The notes under the pieces were generated by a model. That model ran no database searches. It was given only the letters and a program-made list of their open reading frames with translations, and had not been told where the DNA came from. Below are positions 47,945 to 58,370 of a stretch of 64,000 nt of DNA, piece by piece. The stretch is from NCBI GenBank assembly GCA_907163375.1, contig CAJQUW010012890.1:558001-622000 (forward strand), written 5' to 3'. The stretch is from Prostheceraeus crozeri. Its lineage: Eukaryota > Platyhelminthes > Polycladida > Euryleptidae. Both the position numbers and the translations under genes were made by a program. Position 1 is the first letter of the stretch, and the number at the start of each line of letters is the position of its first letter.

Positions 47945-48363
47945 TCAATTGGATTGAAATATTGTTTTAATTAAAAAATATATGATCTTCGAATCCGATT
48001 TATAATAATAACACAAAAGTACAAGGCGAATTTTCGTGCCTTTACAGGTACACGGCGTTGGGTTTTGGCCTGACGACTATCCAACTATGATACTAACTGG
48101 AATCCCAACTATGATGATGCAAAATATTATTTTGATGAAATATCTTTGTGATGGCCTGCGTACATGCTTGATGATAATTCGTTCGATAGTAAATACCTCT
48201 CACACTCTAACGTGAAGCATAGTTAAGCTTGTTGACTGATTTTGGCATATTTGATCGGTTAACCGCTTAATTTTTATTTTTCAACCGGTTATCCGGCAAA
48301 GCAAAAATTTTAACCACTGCAATCCCTGCCTACAAGGAAAGAACAATGACTGCATGAACTCAC

Positions 48364-48540
48364 CCAAGACGATCACATTGGTCGCATATCGAAGAAGATT
48401 AGGATTCGGGGGAACTTGACACTCATATTTTCCTTGCAGATCAAGAGACATATTTCGAATTTGTAGAAACTTTTCACCACGTCGGAAATTTCCCAAATAT
48501 GTGTATGAGCTCGTTTTCTGGATTGGCTGCTCTCCCGATC
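48364..48540 (-). CDS. Exon 2 of nephrin/Kirre-like receptor (second half of Ig1)
   Basis: A 59-codon phase 1-1 exon. It follows a CCATTTCAG acceptor and stops at a GTGAGT donor. It holds the back half of an Ig domain: YTYLGNFRRGEKFLQIRNMS, then the D-x-x-G-x-Y-x-C signature (DLQGKYECQVPPNP) carrying the second Ig cysteine, and a terminal strand ATNVIVL. The spacing 'YECQV-P-P...T..TVL' is what I know from Kirre/Rst and nephrin first domains. Joined to exon 1, the frame reads through the junction glycine without interruption. One NMS glycosylation site is present. The downstream intron is almost entirely a hAT insertion that begins 27 bases past the donor. I infer membership of the same gene from strand, order, phase and the fact that neither half is a domain by itself. 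Confidence 0.85.
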
Positions 48541-48597
48541 CTGAAATGGTAAAGAATAAGTCAACATCAAATAATCACAAGGCTCACTACGACAAGA

Positions 48598-48802
48598 TTT
48601 TCTCATGTCTTCTTCACACAACACAGACATCCGACTTCCATCACCCGCTGATGCCGCTGACAATGCTCAGAGGATGACTATCATGGCTATCTCATGCCCT
48701 CTCCGACCTCTACCACCCGCTGCTGCTGCTGACATGGCTCAGAAGAGTGCCATCATAGCTATCTCATGCCCTCTCCAGATAACACAGACATCCGACCTCT
48801 AC
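48598..48802 (+). repeat. ~90-bp GCTGCTGCT-type tandem repeat, second locus
   Basis: About two and a half units of the array also seen at 2245-2990, with 'acaacacagacatccgac', 'ctctaccacccgctgctgct', 'gacatggctcagaagagtg' and 'ccatcatagctatctcatg'. It lies just upstream of exon 2 in intron 1. Confidence 0.75.
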
Positions 48803-49736
48803 TGTTAGTCCTCAGGAAACGGAAGCGCTTTAATGATAATCATTAAAAAGACGAATAAGTCTAACCTTGATAAAATAAACATATCAATCCAGTCTGACAC
48901 CAAATAGCAGGAAAGGGTCGATTTGATCCGAGCTTGTGGACTTTCAGTTTCATCCATTTCCAAAGTCAACTTTTCCTAAGTGGTGTGGAAACATGTCTAA
49001 TTTTTCATTTCACAGCCTGCCATCTAATGGAAGACAGATGGTGATATTTTTCTAAGGAATACAGAAGCTAATTTTCTCCCTTTGTGAACTATACATTTGA
49101 TCTCATCCTGCGCGTATCTCTGTGATTTCCCCAACATTTAGTTCCAATTTCGTGGTTTGGTAAAGCAAGTTGGTTAGAAATTGGTCGCATGCCACCATTT
49201 GGCGTCAAAGATTTCTCGACCGAATTCAGAATAATTGATGTTGAAACAAAAGGAACAAACGATATTTTCCTCTTTGAACATTTTTCTTCACCTTCGTTAT
49301 CTGTGAGACCCCTTTGAAATCCGAGTGATTTCCATAAGCTTTGTATCGGCGATGAGATGAAATCAGTCTTGTGAAATGGTGTTGGATTCAATCCATCGAT
49401 GCAAGGAAGTTAATCAAGTCCTATCAAAATATTTAATTATTACTTCTACTCGTTCACTCATTGCTCAATCTGAGCGTGGATATAATAACAAATATACTCG
49501 ATAATTGTCAACGTGAAATGCGGCGGTCGATTGTATATTGCTGATTGAGAGCACTGAGATATGTATGCTGACTTGAAATTTCACACAATCATCAACATAA
49601 TACGAGATCTTTGCCAACGAGAAGTAGTGTGATTTGAGCGAGTGTTGAAATTTCTATGGTGACTTGAAATTGAACACAGTCATCAACATTAGATTGCAAG
49701 AGTAAGGACTGAAGTGAGTGCTGCGAGTGCGGAGAT
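48803..49736. other. Unassigned intron 1 DNA
   Basis: Nothing recognised. Confidence 0.4.
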
Positions 49737-50220
49737 CACAGAATTAGATTGTTTATGCGTATCACTTTGCTGGAAGTGCAAACTGATTCAAAACGGTGGC
49801 ACATGCAGGAACTTACTAAGTGTGCAAAGTGGAACTTACTGTGTAAGTTTCAATGCCTTACAGAGGTAGGAAAAAATAGTCGTGTGTCGCTTGCAGATTG
49901 CTGTGAATCCCTTCAAAATGTTCTGATCGCCACGATTCCTTCAAACTTCAAGAATTCAAATCATTACGCAAAATTTTTCTCGAAAATGTTGGTCCTCCCG
50001 ATCACGGTTAAAAAAAGTTAGCAGACGCACGAAAAAACGTTCACAAACTTCTCTGTAGAACTTGACATCGTCTATGTCTCTTTGTTGTGTGATCCGGTTA
50101 ATAGCAGTCACTGAAACTTTGCACAATGTTGAGTGTTTAATGTTGAACTGGCTGCTTATTGCTCTATTTCTGTGGTATTATATCTGCAGATTGTGCCATT
50201 TCATGAGCATTACATGTTCA
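49737..50220 (+). mobile_element. MITE copy 3, right end missing
   Basis: Begins with the family end CACAGAATTAGA and is colinear with the other copies up to 'gcattacatgttcaa'. There the next copy begins, so the last ~50 bases and right terminus are lost. No matching octamers were found around the pair. Confidence 0.75.
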
Positions 50221-50222
50221 AT

Positions 50223-50746
50223 CACAGAATTAGATTGTTTAACCGCATCACTCCTAAAAGCGCTAACGGATTCAAAACGGTGGCACATGCAGGAACTTAA
50301 TAAGTGGGCAAAAGAAATTTTTAATACCTTGCAGAGATAGGAAAAATAGTCATGCGTCGCTTGCGGATTCCTGGGAGTTCCTTCAAAATGATCCAATCGC
50401 CACAACTCCTTCAGATTCGAAGAATTCAAATCATTGCGCAAAAGCTTTCTCGATAATGTTGGTTCTTCCGATCATTTTAAAAAAATTTAGCACGCGCACG
50501 AAAAAAACGTTCAGAAACTTCTGATATGACAGAACTTGATATAGTCTGCGTCTCATTGCTGTGTGATCCAGTTGATAACAGTCACGGAAACTTCGCACAA
50601 TTTGGCGTGTTTAATGTTGAACTGGCTGATGATTGTTCGATTGCTATGTTATTATGTCAGCAGATTGTGCCATTTCATAGGCATTACATGTTTCAATGCT
50701 TCCTTTCTAGTCAAACGGAAGAAGAGACGACCTGTCTAATTCTGTG
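50223..50746 (+). mobile_element. MITE copy 4, directly following copy 3
   Basis: A full-length copy with ends CACAGAATTAGA and TCTAATTCTGTG. The head-to-tail arrangement with copy 3 suggests either insertion at the end of an older copy or unequal exchange between copies. Confidence 0.8.
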
Positions 50747-50996
50747 CTGAGGTGGATGTTGTCGAATACACTTAGCACAATTGAAAACGCACCACCTGTC
50801 AAATCCGTCAAATTGATCGCTATACACGATTGATAAAGAATGGAGGACGCATTCTAACCGACATAGATGTCTGTGCTACGGCCCAACGGCGGTCAGGGGT
50901 CTAATGACATGATTGACAGCTAATGTAAATGAATAGGACAAACTTTTAGTGATTAAGAAAAGAAATTATTAAACATAACATCTCTACTTGTACAAG

Positions 50997-52060
50997 TTAA
51001 TAGCGGGTATAACCTCCGCGAGCAGTCAATAAGGCACTGATTCGTCGCGGCATTCTGAGGACGAGCCGTCTCAGAAAATTTTGAGGAATTTGTTGCCAAA
51101 CTGCAACCACTGTCTCTTGTAATTCACGCAGTGTTTGCGGAGGCGGGTCCCGCTGCTGAACTCAGCGCTTCAGATAATCCCACACGTGCTCGATCGGGTT
51201 CATGTCCGTCGACCTTGATGGCCAGCGAAGAGTCCGTATCCCTAAGTTTTCCTTCAGCTGCGTCACATTGTATGCACGATGCGAAGGTGCGTTATCATCT
51301 TGCAGGATCCAGTTGGCCACGTCTCCGAATGTTCGAGTAGCAAATGGCAGAAGATGCGTTTGCAGCAGTTCAGCATAACGCTCACCAGTCACGTTCGTGT
51401 TGAGCACTACCAGCTCGGTCTTGCCCGTCAGGATGATGCCTGCCCACACGTGAACGGATGGCCCCTGTTGCTGATGAGTAGGCTGGACGTGTTGCTGCAG
51501 CATCTCTTGGCGTGGCACACGTCAAACACGAATGCGGCCATCATTGCGGAAAGACGAAACCGACTTTCGTCAGTGAAGATGATACGTCTCCATTGTGGTA
51601 GTCTCCAGTGAACTCGTTGCATCGCCCACCGCTCTCTTCGTGCCACATGCGCAGGTGTTAATCTGGGGCATTTGCGCATCTTCCTTGAGCGAAGTCCTTG
51701 CTCTCGAAGCCGATTTCTTATGGTGCCCGAGCTCAGGATGTTGCCTCTGCGACTTCTTTCGCCCCACATCAGTCGTATCAGAGTTACGGGGAGTGTGGGA
51801 TTGCCTCGCACCATTCTGAGCAATCGCCGGTCAGCTCTGGCAGTTGTGTGACGAACTGCACCAACGCCAGCATGTGCCACGGTACCATTTGCTCTCGCTT
51901 TCTTGAGAAGTCGGGCAATCGTCGTATGCGAACGACCGAAATGTCGTCTGACTGCCCGAAGGGACATTCCAGCGTCAAGCATGCCAATAGCACGCCATCT
52001 TTCGGCATCAGACATTTGACGCACCATCTTAAGATTTTTCACAAAACCGTCATTTCCCAT
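50997..52060 (-). pseudogene. Tc1-like transposase (DD34E), three lesions
   Basis: Starts at 52060. The N-terminal part has paired helix-turn-helix segments (ERWRAIGMLDAGMSLRAVRR, RSHTTIARLLKKA). The catalytic residues are FTDESRF (first D), ILQDDNAPSHRA (second D) and STDMNPIEHVWDYL (E), and I count 34 residues between the second D and E. Breaks: a one-base frameshift near 51548, a TGA where the family has tryptophan near 51520, and a TGA near 51160, after which the frame resumes to a natural end at 50997 (PRRISALLTARGGYTRY). In an intact element it would cut and reinsert at TA. The inner element lies 20 bases upstream of its start. Confidence 0.9.
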
Positions 52061-52080
52061 AATAAGTCGTTAATTTTATA

Positions 52081-53210
52081 CAGTCCGTTTCATAAAAAGT
52101 GGATCATCCTAAAATTTGACTAAATAAAACATAAGTATGATACAGAAAGCATTTTTCATGTTATTTCATGTCCCTAATATATTTAAATGTCCTTATATAA
52201 TCTGATAAGCTATGATACAGTAACGGTTCTTAAGAAGCTAATATTTTGTGGCCCTACCCTTATTGTCAATGACATTATCAATTCGTCTAGGCATTGATTC
52301 GATGATATCGTTGATTTTTGACTGATCTAACTTTCTCAACTCTCGTTTTAACAGTGACGTAAGTTGTGATACGCCATCTGTAGGTAGCAGTGAACGACGA
52401 ACGTTACGTTTTAGAATACTCCATACATTTTCTATGGGATTCAGATCAGGAGAACGAGCTGGCCAAGATAATGTCCTAAGCCCTAATTGAGACTTGAATA
52501 AGTTGACTCTACTACTCCTGTGACACGTAGCATTATCATCCATAAATAACCAAGTCGATGGATCACCAAGTTGATCTGTCATTTGGCCAATGTTCATTCG
52601 TAAAACATTCACATAGCGTTCAGAATTCATGGTTCCTTGCTGTATGTGAAGTAGTTCTAGCAAGGCTGACACTTTGCCTTTTGTGAATGCGATCTCGTTA
52701 TTGTTCATTTGTGCTTTGTATTGTTTTCAACCGGTAAGAGATAGATTTCTAGCTGAAAGCAATCAGGAGTGCTGCCAACACCACCGCAACGAAGTCAGGA
52801 AGCTATGGAACATGAAGTCCAGTTAATCACATGTAGCAGTTACATTATTGTTGATGAATAATGGTGCTATACTGGCTCTGATTGACCGATTTTCTTTATT
52901 TTTGCTTTGCTTGATAGCTTTGGCTTGTAGAACAACATATTACATAACAAAGGAAACAAATGTAATTTTATAAGAGTGAGGTATGATTTTGTGTAACATT
53001 GCTAAATGAAGTTCAAATTATCTACTACTTTTTTATCTATAACAGGAAAACAACTCAATATTCATGCTTGAAATTTCCAACAATGATATTAGTAAGCACA
53101 ACTGACATATCTTCCAAATTTCAGAGAAATTCGTTCAAGTTTGGCGGAGTTAGACAAAGTTGAAGTTAAGGCGATGTTTAAGGGTGATCCATTTTTTATG
53201 AAACAATCTG
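52081..53210 (-). mobile_element. Tc1/mariner-like element (inner), nested in the outer one
   Basis: Ends CAGTCCGTTTCATAAAAA and the complement of TTTTTTATGAAACAATCTG, imperfect inverted repeats of about 28 bases, flanked by TA (52079-52080 and 53211-53212). At 1130 bp it is shorter than a full element and holds only the C-terminal half of a transposase, so it is internally deleted. Confidence 0.85.
52238..52708 (-). pseudogene. Tc1-like transposase C-terminal half (DD34E)
   Basis: 156 codons open. It carries TWLFMDDNATCHRSSRVNLF (second catalytic D) and WPARSPDLNPIENVWSILKR (catalytic E), 34 residues apart, and a conserved end LRKLDQSKINDIIESMPRRI. The DNA-binding part and first catalytic D are absent. 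It is clearly a different lineage from the outer transposase, judging by terminal repeats and protein. Confidence 0.88.
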
Positions 53211-53441
53211 TACTTCATGATCGAAGTTCAATTTGAACACATGCTTGCTAAGTAATTCGGTAATAATAATGCTTGCTTCAGTAATTCAGTCTGAACAATT
53301 ACGCAATCCCACCACCAGACCGCCGTCGTGCAGATATCTATGTCAATTAGCGTGCGTCCTTCATTCCATATTCAATCGAAGCGATTTACTTCGAATTAGC
53401 TGGATTTGACAGGTGGTGCGTTTTCAATTGTGCTAAGTGTA

Positions 53442-54467
53442 TGTAGAACGCATTAGAGCATGGATCTAAAGCCTGTCAAAGTAATTTACACTGCAGGTTG
53501 AGACTATCAGCTGAAATTGTTTCAAAGTCTCGGTGATTGATAATTTGAATAAAATGGTGTGTTTAGCTTAGATTTCATAGTTACTTGCTTTATGCTAACT
53601 ATTTGAAGACTGAAGCTTATTAATCCTTTCATCTGACTTTCGAAACAATGAAGATAACACATAGTTGTTACCATAGAAAGCTCTGATCATTCTGAAGTTT
53701 CCAATCAAAGTCAAATCCTGTCGTCTCTTTCCAGATTACACAAAAATATTCTTTCCGTTGAAAATCATTTACAGATATTTGAAAGGATGGATTGACGTAA
53801 AATTCTGTTGGATACATCTTTATGCAGACGGTCTCATTTCAAATCCTTTCCCAAACGTCTAAATGTCATGCAGATTGTAACATCCGAGATTGTAACTTAT
53901 TGGATGTAAATTTCCTCACGATGAGGAACCACACGAAACACCTGGAAGATTATTTCAACAGCGAAGACGTACTCAAATATAATTTACGACCTGTCAACCT
54001 CATTTCCAGCCAATAGGAATTACTCACAGCGCCAGAAATTGATCGTCTTGTAAGTATTATCAATTCCGTTACATTTATTGAAGTTAGACAAAAATACATC
54101 CTTTCCATGACATTTTATAAGAACGTGTCGAAGATGATCTTACATGGAAGTTGCTTTATTTTATATGTCCTTGAATCAAGACAAGGAAACCGAGATCAAA
54201 TGAGGTGAATTGGGACAAATTAGAGCGGTTCAGGCAAAATGAAGGCATGTAGCAGGATGCAGCTTAAATCCTTAACAGGCCAAGATCTGAAGTAACAGAT
54301 TTATTTCTGACATCCTAACATAAAAGCACGTTGAATTACCCAATTTCAGAAGCTTGCAAGGAATTTAATTATCTTTTTCGTATACATGACATGTAAATGA
54401 AAAAAAAATATTGTCTGTAAGATATTGATGATTGTTCACTACATGCAACCGTAATACATGAAGCTTT
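53442..54467. other. Unassigned intron 1 DNA
   Basis: Nothing recognised. Confidence 0.4.
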
Positions 54468-54655
54468 TACGTCACTACTCCCCAAGCTTGGGGCTCAGAC
54501 GGTGCTGACATTGTCAGACTAATGGAGCGTTGTAGTACTTTTAGTCCGGATGCCCTTCCTGCCGACTTCCAATGACACCTTCGGGGTTCGACCTCTGGAC
54601 CAAAAGATCGCTAGGCCAAGCACTTAAGCCATTGTGCCACGGAGACCACGTGGTA
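54468..54655 (-). mobile_element. tRNA-derived SINE copy 2
   Basis: On the minus strand: TGGCACAATGGCTTAAGTGC (A box), TTTTGGTCCAGAGGTCGAAC (B box region), then GGCAGGAAGGGCATCCGGAC and TAAAAG. The last phrase matches RTE-type LINE tails. Same orientation as the other copies. Confidence 0.75.
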
Positions 54656-55426
54656 ACACATAAATTGAATAAAATGGATCCAAATGTGCTTTCTACCTCA
54701 AGGGGCTAACAACATTTCGAGCAGCGTTCCCGCTTCCTGCTCATTTTACGAGCACCTTTGCTTGAGAACAGGGGACTAACATAGTGAACCGATTTTAAAC
54801 AATAATCAAATAATGAAGGATGTCGGATATTTCGGCCGACCTCGTCGGTTGAGGGTTAATGCTGTGGAGATGCATTAATGCTTGATAGGGGAGGATAGTT
54901 TCCATTTAGGGGTATAGAAACACGAGCGTTGACTGTAAAGAAGTCACAAAGGCCTACTGTGATTATGAAAATATGAAAATCTCTGAGGCGGCAAATTTCA
55001 GAAATAGTGAAGAATTCCACAAATCCCGTCAAAGTAGTATTTAATTCATCAGTCCAATATCCTCCGCGACCGACTGGTGAATTCGAGGTCGATAAAGGCG
55101 ACCAGGTATTAAAGTAATTCAGAATACGGACGCTCGCTCATAAAGATTCAATATACTGCAGTTGCATTATCTAATTTTGTAGTCTACAACTGAATTGCTT
55201 ATATTTGGTACTTACTATTGCTAATGTCTAGAATGTTTTGCTTGAAAATATACTATATAGAGAGCAAGAAATCCGACACTGTGCATTAATATAGCAGTAG
55301 AAAGAACTAATCATTTCTAGATATGACTAGACATGTCTAGAGACAACATGAGATAGCTCTGATCGCACTCATCTGCCCACAGACGTCGGATATCTCTGCT
55401 GTCTAGAAATGAAAAAAATGATGGTT
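54656..55426. other. Unassigned intron 1 DNA
   Basis: Nothing recognised. Confidence 0.4.
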
Positions 55427-55614
55427 CAATATCATTGCTCCCCCCCTCACTGGGGGTTTGGACGGTGCTGACATAGTCGGACTTTAATCTGGAGTGTTGT
55501 GATCTTTTAGTCCGGATGCCCTTCCTGACGACTTCCAATGACACCTTCGGGACTCGACCTCTGGACCGAAAGATCGCTAGGCCGAGCACTTAACCACTGT
55601 GCCACGGAGAACAC
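55427..55614 (-). mobile_element. tRNA-derived SINE copy 3
   Basis: On the minus strand: GTGGCACAGTGGTTAAGTGC (A box), TTCGGTCCAGAGGTCGAGTC (B box), then GTCAGGAAGGGCATCCGGAC. Best-preserved head of the three copies. It ends about 95 bases from the exon 1 donor, inside intron 1. Confidence 0.78.
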
Positions 55615-55709
55615 TAAAAAACCGTGTTGTCTGACCACTGTTGTCCAGAAGTGACATAAAATAAATCACACAAACACACACACATCCGCTTGCGGACGTG
55701 AAAACTCAC

Positions 55710-55995
55710 CCAGAAATCCGGATACGTTGTGAGTCCATTGGATATGTCCTTTGAGATGGCCGACGATGCATTTCAGCTCAACGGTTCCGTACAGAGGAAC
55801 ATAAACTGTTCTTGGTGGGAATACTCTAAAGCACTGAAGGTTGGGAGGACTTCTACGACATTCCAGCTGTTTGTTCGTGCTGACACCTGGAGAGAGGAGA
55901 AATTCAGCCCATTTATGATCCTCCAATTCAGTATTAGAAGGGATAATCACACAGACATGTTCATAGATGATAAAGAGGAGCAAAATACACTTCAT
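55710..55995 (-). CDS. Exon 1 of nephrin/Kirre-like Ig adhesion receptor (signal peptide, first half of Ig1)
   Basis: First coding exon I can see of a minus-strand immunoglobulin-superfamily gene. The ATG at 55995 is chosen because it directly precedes a typical secretory signal: Met-Lys-Cys, then a hydrophobic run (ILLLFII), then small residues. About 95 codons follow. After a linker with two extra cysteines (ECRRSPPNLQC) comes the first Ig strand set, FPPRTVYVPLYG, with the first Ig cysteine in VELKCIVGH and the core tryptophan in HIQWTHN, plus an N-glycosylation site (NVS). The exon ends in phase 1 at a GTGAGT donor. The Ig fold is completed by exon 2, as in Kirre/nephrin first domains. 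Family knowledge: such proteins are surface adhesion molecules that act by homo- or heterophilic binding between cells. A 5'UTR exon may lie upstream; no promoter was recognised. Confidence 0.85.
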
Positions 55996-57610
55996 TTTCA
56001 CTAGATCGTTGAGAGAATGAACATCCTAGGAAGAATCGTTGAATTTCTTCTCCAACGAAAATTCAAATCAGTGACTTTAATAAATCCTCTTGTGAAATCT
56101 GAGTTTAGTGAAGCTGAAAGATAACTGCAGCATCCGAGGAAATGTTGATCAAGACAGGCAATGAAGCCAGTCAGAATTGAGGCGGTAGGCAATGAGTTCT
56201 GATAATGAGGTAGAGACCGATTTCTATGTACTCATGTTTCTAAGCCGATATTGCAATATAAACAAGCGCGCAGCAATTAAACCTGTATGTGGAGGCAAAA
56301 TTGGCTGTTGATTATAGTGAAAGCAATTTTGAGTCGAAAAAGTTGATAGAATTGGGAGAATTTAGTAAATCTTGTCATTAGAATGGAAGAGCTCTCTGTG
56401 TGAAATCAAGGTTTGGCTTAATCCAACCAATTTCGTTCGCAATTCGAATATTTGAGATGAAGGCAGGTGAAGGATAAAAAGATTTCTTCATTTCACGGAG
56501 AAACGATTCCTGTACACTATGAGAGAAAGGAAGTTAGCACTTGGACGAATCTTAGACGACTGCGATAGTTTGAGAATGTTAACAGTTATGTTACGGCAGC
56601 GAAGCTCAAATTAATATTCTATCGAATAGAAAATTAATAAGAGACGATCAAATTGTTACAAAAATGATAGTTATGAGCGAATTGTTGGTGTGATTCATGC
56701 CAAAGTGAGAAGACTACAAATCAATGATCAGCAATCTCTATGGTCACTGATCGTCTCAGTTAAACAGGTTGGTTAGTAGACAATTAATGGATTGCCATAG
56801 AGGTCGGACAGTTATTCAATTATTATAACAAATATATCTACAACTACTGTGGGAAACAATCAGAGATAGCTCGTGCGCTGACGCGTTCTCCTTCAAGTCA
56901 ATGTATGCCAGCATACATTGACATTAAGACAGCAAGTATCTTAACCATCATCATAAAATGCGGAAGAATTGTAGTAATAGAGTCGCTCCATCATTCCTCC
57001 ACTGATATCCGCCTAGAGAAGCATTGTGGAACGTCGTACGGATGAACACTTTCTAAATCCTCTCAGCAGCTCCAGACCGTCAGTTTCGTCTCCTTTTCGG
57101 CAACCTCACACGATCACTTCATTGATATTGTTTCGCCCGACTTTGATCTCTGTCAATCCAAGATCATGGATGACGTCACAATAATTCACCTTGAGTAACT
57201 CCTCTCTTCCCGTAATCGACCACAGCGCGCCTGACGCCGCACAATGTTGATCTTCATCTGCATAACAGTTTAGGGTTATCCTGTCGTTTGATGTGATAAG
57301 AATGATAAATAATTCACACAGTTTTACACTGTCCTGCTGCTAATCTAAGCGACTTTCGAATGCGAGGAGACTGTCTTTCGCCAGGCATTAATCTTTGAAT
57401 AGCCTCTACAACTTCCGCTCTCATACTTTCTCCCACGTTTTTCAGAGACGATGGAGAGATGCCTGAGGAAATCTTTGTAAATCAGTCGTCATTGCAAGTC
57501 TTTCAACACAAATCACTCAATCTGTAGGAGCTATGAACGACAAAGTATCATTGGTAAGCAATTGAAATTGAATCAGAGAGGGTAGCTATGTTAATGATCT
57601 GTTAGACGAT
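55996..57610. other. DNA upstream of the receptor gene start
   Basis: Any promoter or 5'UTR exon of the minus-strand receptor gene would be expected here or further right. I see no clear TATA/initiator pair and no CpG-rich block. A single TGACGTCA site lies near 57174. Confidence 0.35.
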
Positions 57611-57614
57611 GTTG

Positions 57615-58370
57615 TTAGAAAGGATGCCAGTCGAAAGCGAACAGGCGGGCCTGTACCTGAACGCTAAGAAAACCAAGAAAATGGTGGTTGGAACAGAAGA
57701 ACGCCCTGTCATTCGTTTGAAAAGTGAACCGATCGAGGTAGTGCCACGCTGTAATTACCTGTGAGCCTGCATCACCAATGATCCCGCAGCGAACGCCATT
57801 GATGAAGTAAAGAGGCGAATTGGCATGGGACAATGCGCTCTAAACAATTTGAGAAGATCCTTAGAAGTGATTGTTAGTCTCTACCACAAGAAGAGATAAG
57901 TTCATGCGCTAGTCTATTTCCAATCGTGACCTACGGGCACGAAGCTTAGACGATGACGGCAGAGATACGACGAAGGCTGACTTCTTTTGAATTATGGCGC
58001 TGGATAAGTGCTCAAAATGCAATGGACAGACAAGAAGACCAGAAAATTCGTGCGAGAAAAGATCTAGGAGACACTAAATCTCCTTGACAGGATAGATAGA
58101 CAGCAGCTGTCGTGCTTCGGCCACATAGCAAGGCGCGAAGGTGACAATCTGGAGAAAACACTCATGCTGGGGTACATGGATGGCAAAGCGAGACGAGGAA
58201 GACCACGAATGATGCCCATCGACAACATCCAGCGGCTAACGGGGCAGACACTACCAAGCAATGGAGAAGGCACGGGATCGTGGACGCTACAGACAGGAGC
58301 TTGTGGTCTGCGTCCCCACGGGTCGGCCTACGACCTAGCGGCACGAACGAACGAACGAACGATTAAAATG
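57615..58370 (+). pseudogene. LINE reverse transcriptase remnant
   Basis: A plus-strand, stop- and frameshift-riddled segment reading VESEQAGLYLNAKKTKKMVV, then PRCNYL, VKRRIGMGQCALNNL, and later RIDRQQLSCFGHIARREGDN and LGYMDGKARRGRPRM. 'GL-lN-kKTK-m' and 'GH--R-------G---G--RRGRP' are RT palm-tail and C-terminal motifs of invertebrate non-LTR elements. It ends in a (GAAC)n run near 58350. It differs from the LINE at 28.5 kb. Confidence 0.7.

Larger units (their letters stand above)
46517..48328 (+). mobile_element. hAT-type element filling intron 2
   Basis: An 1812-bp insertion with inverted ends CAGGGATTGCAG(C/T)GGTTAA. Both ends carry internal GGTTAACCG words, and the flanking octamers are TCTACAAG (46509-46516) and CCTACAAG (48329-48336), seven of eight identical. 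A plus frame near its left end holds the hAT C-terminal dimerisation block. A Penelope fragment occupies 47219-47944 in the opposite orientation. The transposase N-terminal and catalytic parts are absent. Outer coordinates could be off by one base. Confidence 0.8.
50769..53439 (-). mobile_element. Tc1-like element (outer), split by a second Tc1-like element
   Basis: Exact inverted terminal repeats of about 38 bases (CACTTAGCACAATTGAAAAC... and complement) lie at 50769-50806 and 53402-53439, flanked by TA on both sides. Without the inner 1130-bp element and its TA duplication it measures about 1.54 kb, normal for Tc1. The transposase is on the minus strand. Identical termini indicate recent activity. 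Confidence 0.92.

Noticed and set aside
51595..52123. Plus-strand frames of 74 and 141 codons
   Set aside because: They are antisense shadows of the Tc1 transposase at 50997-52060.
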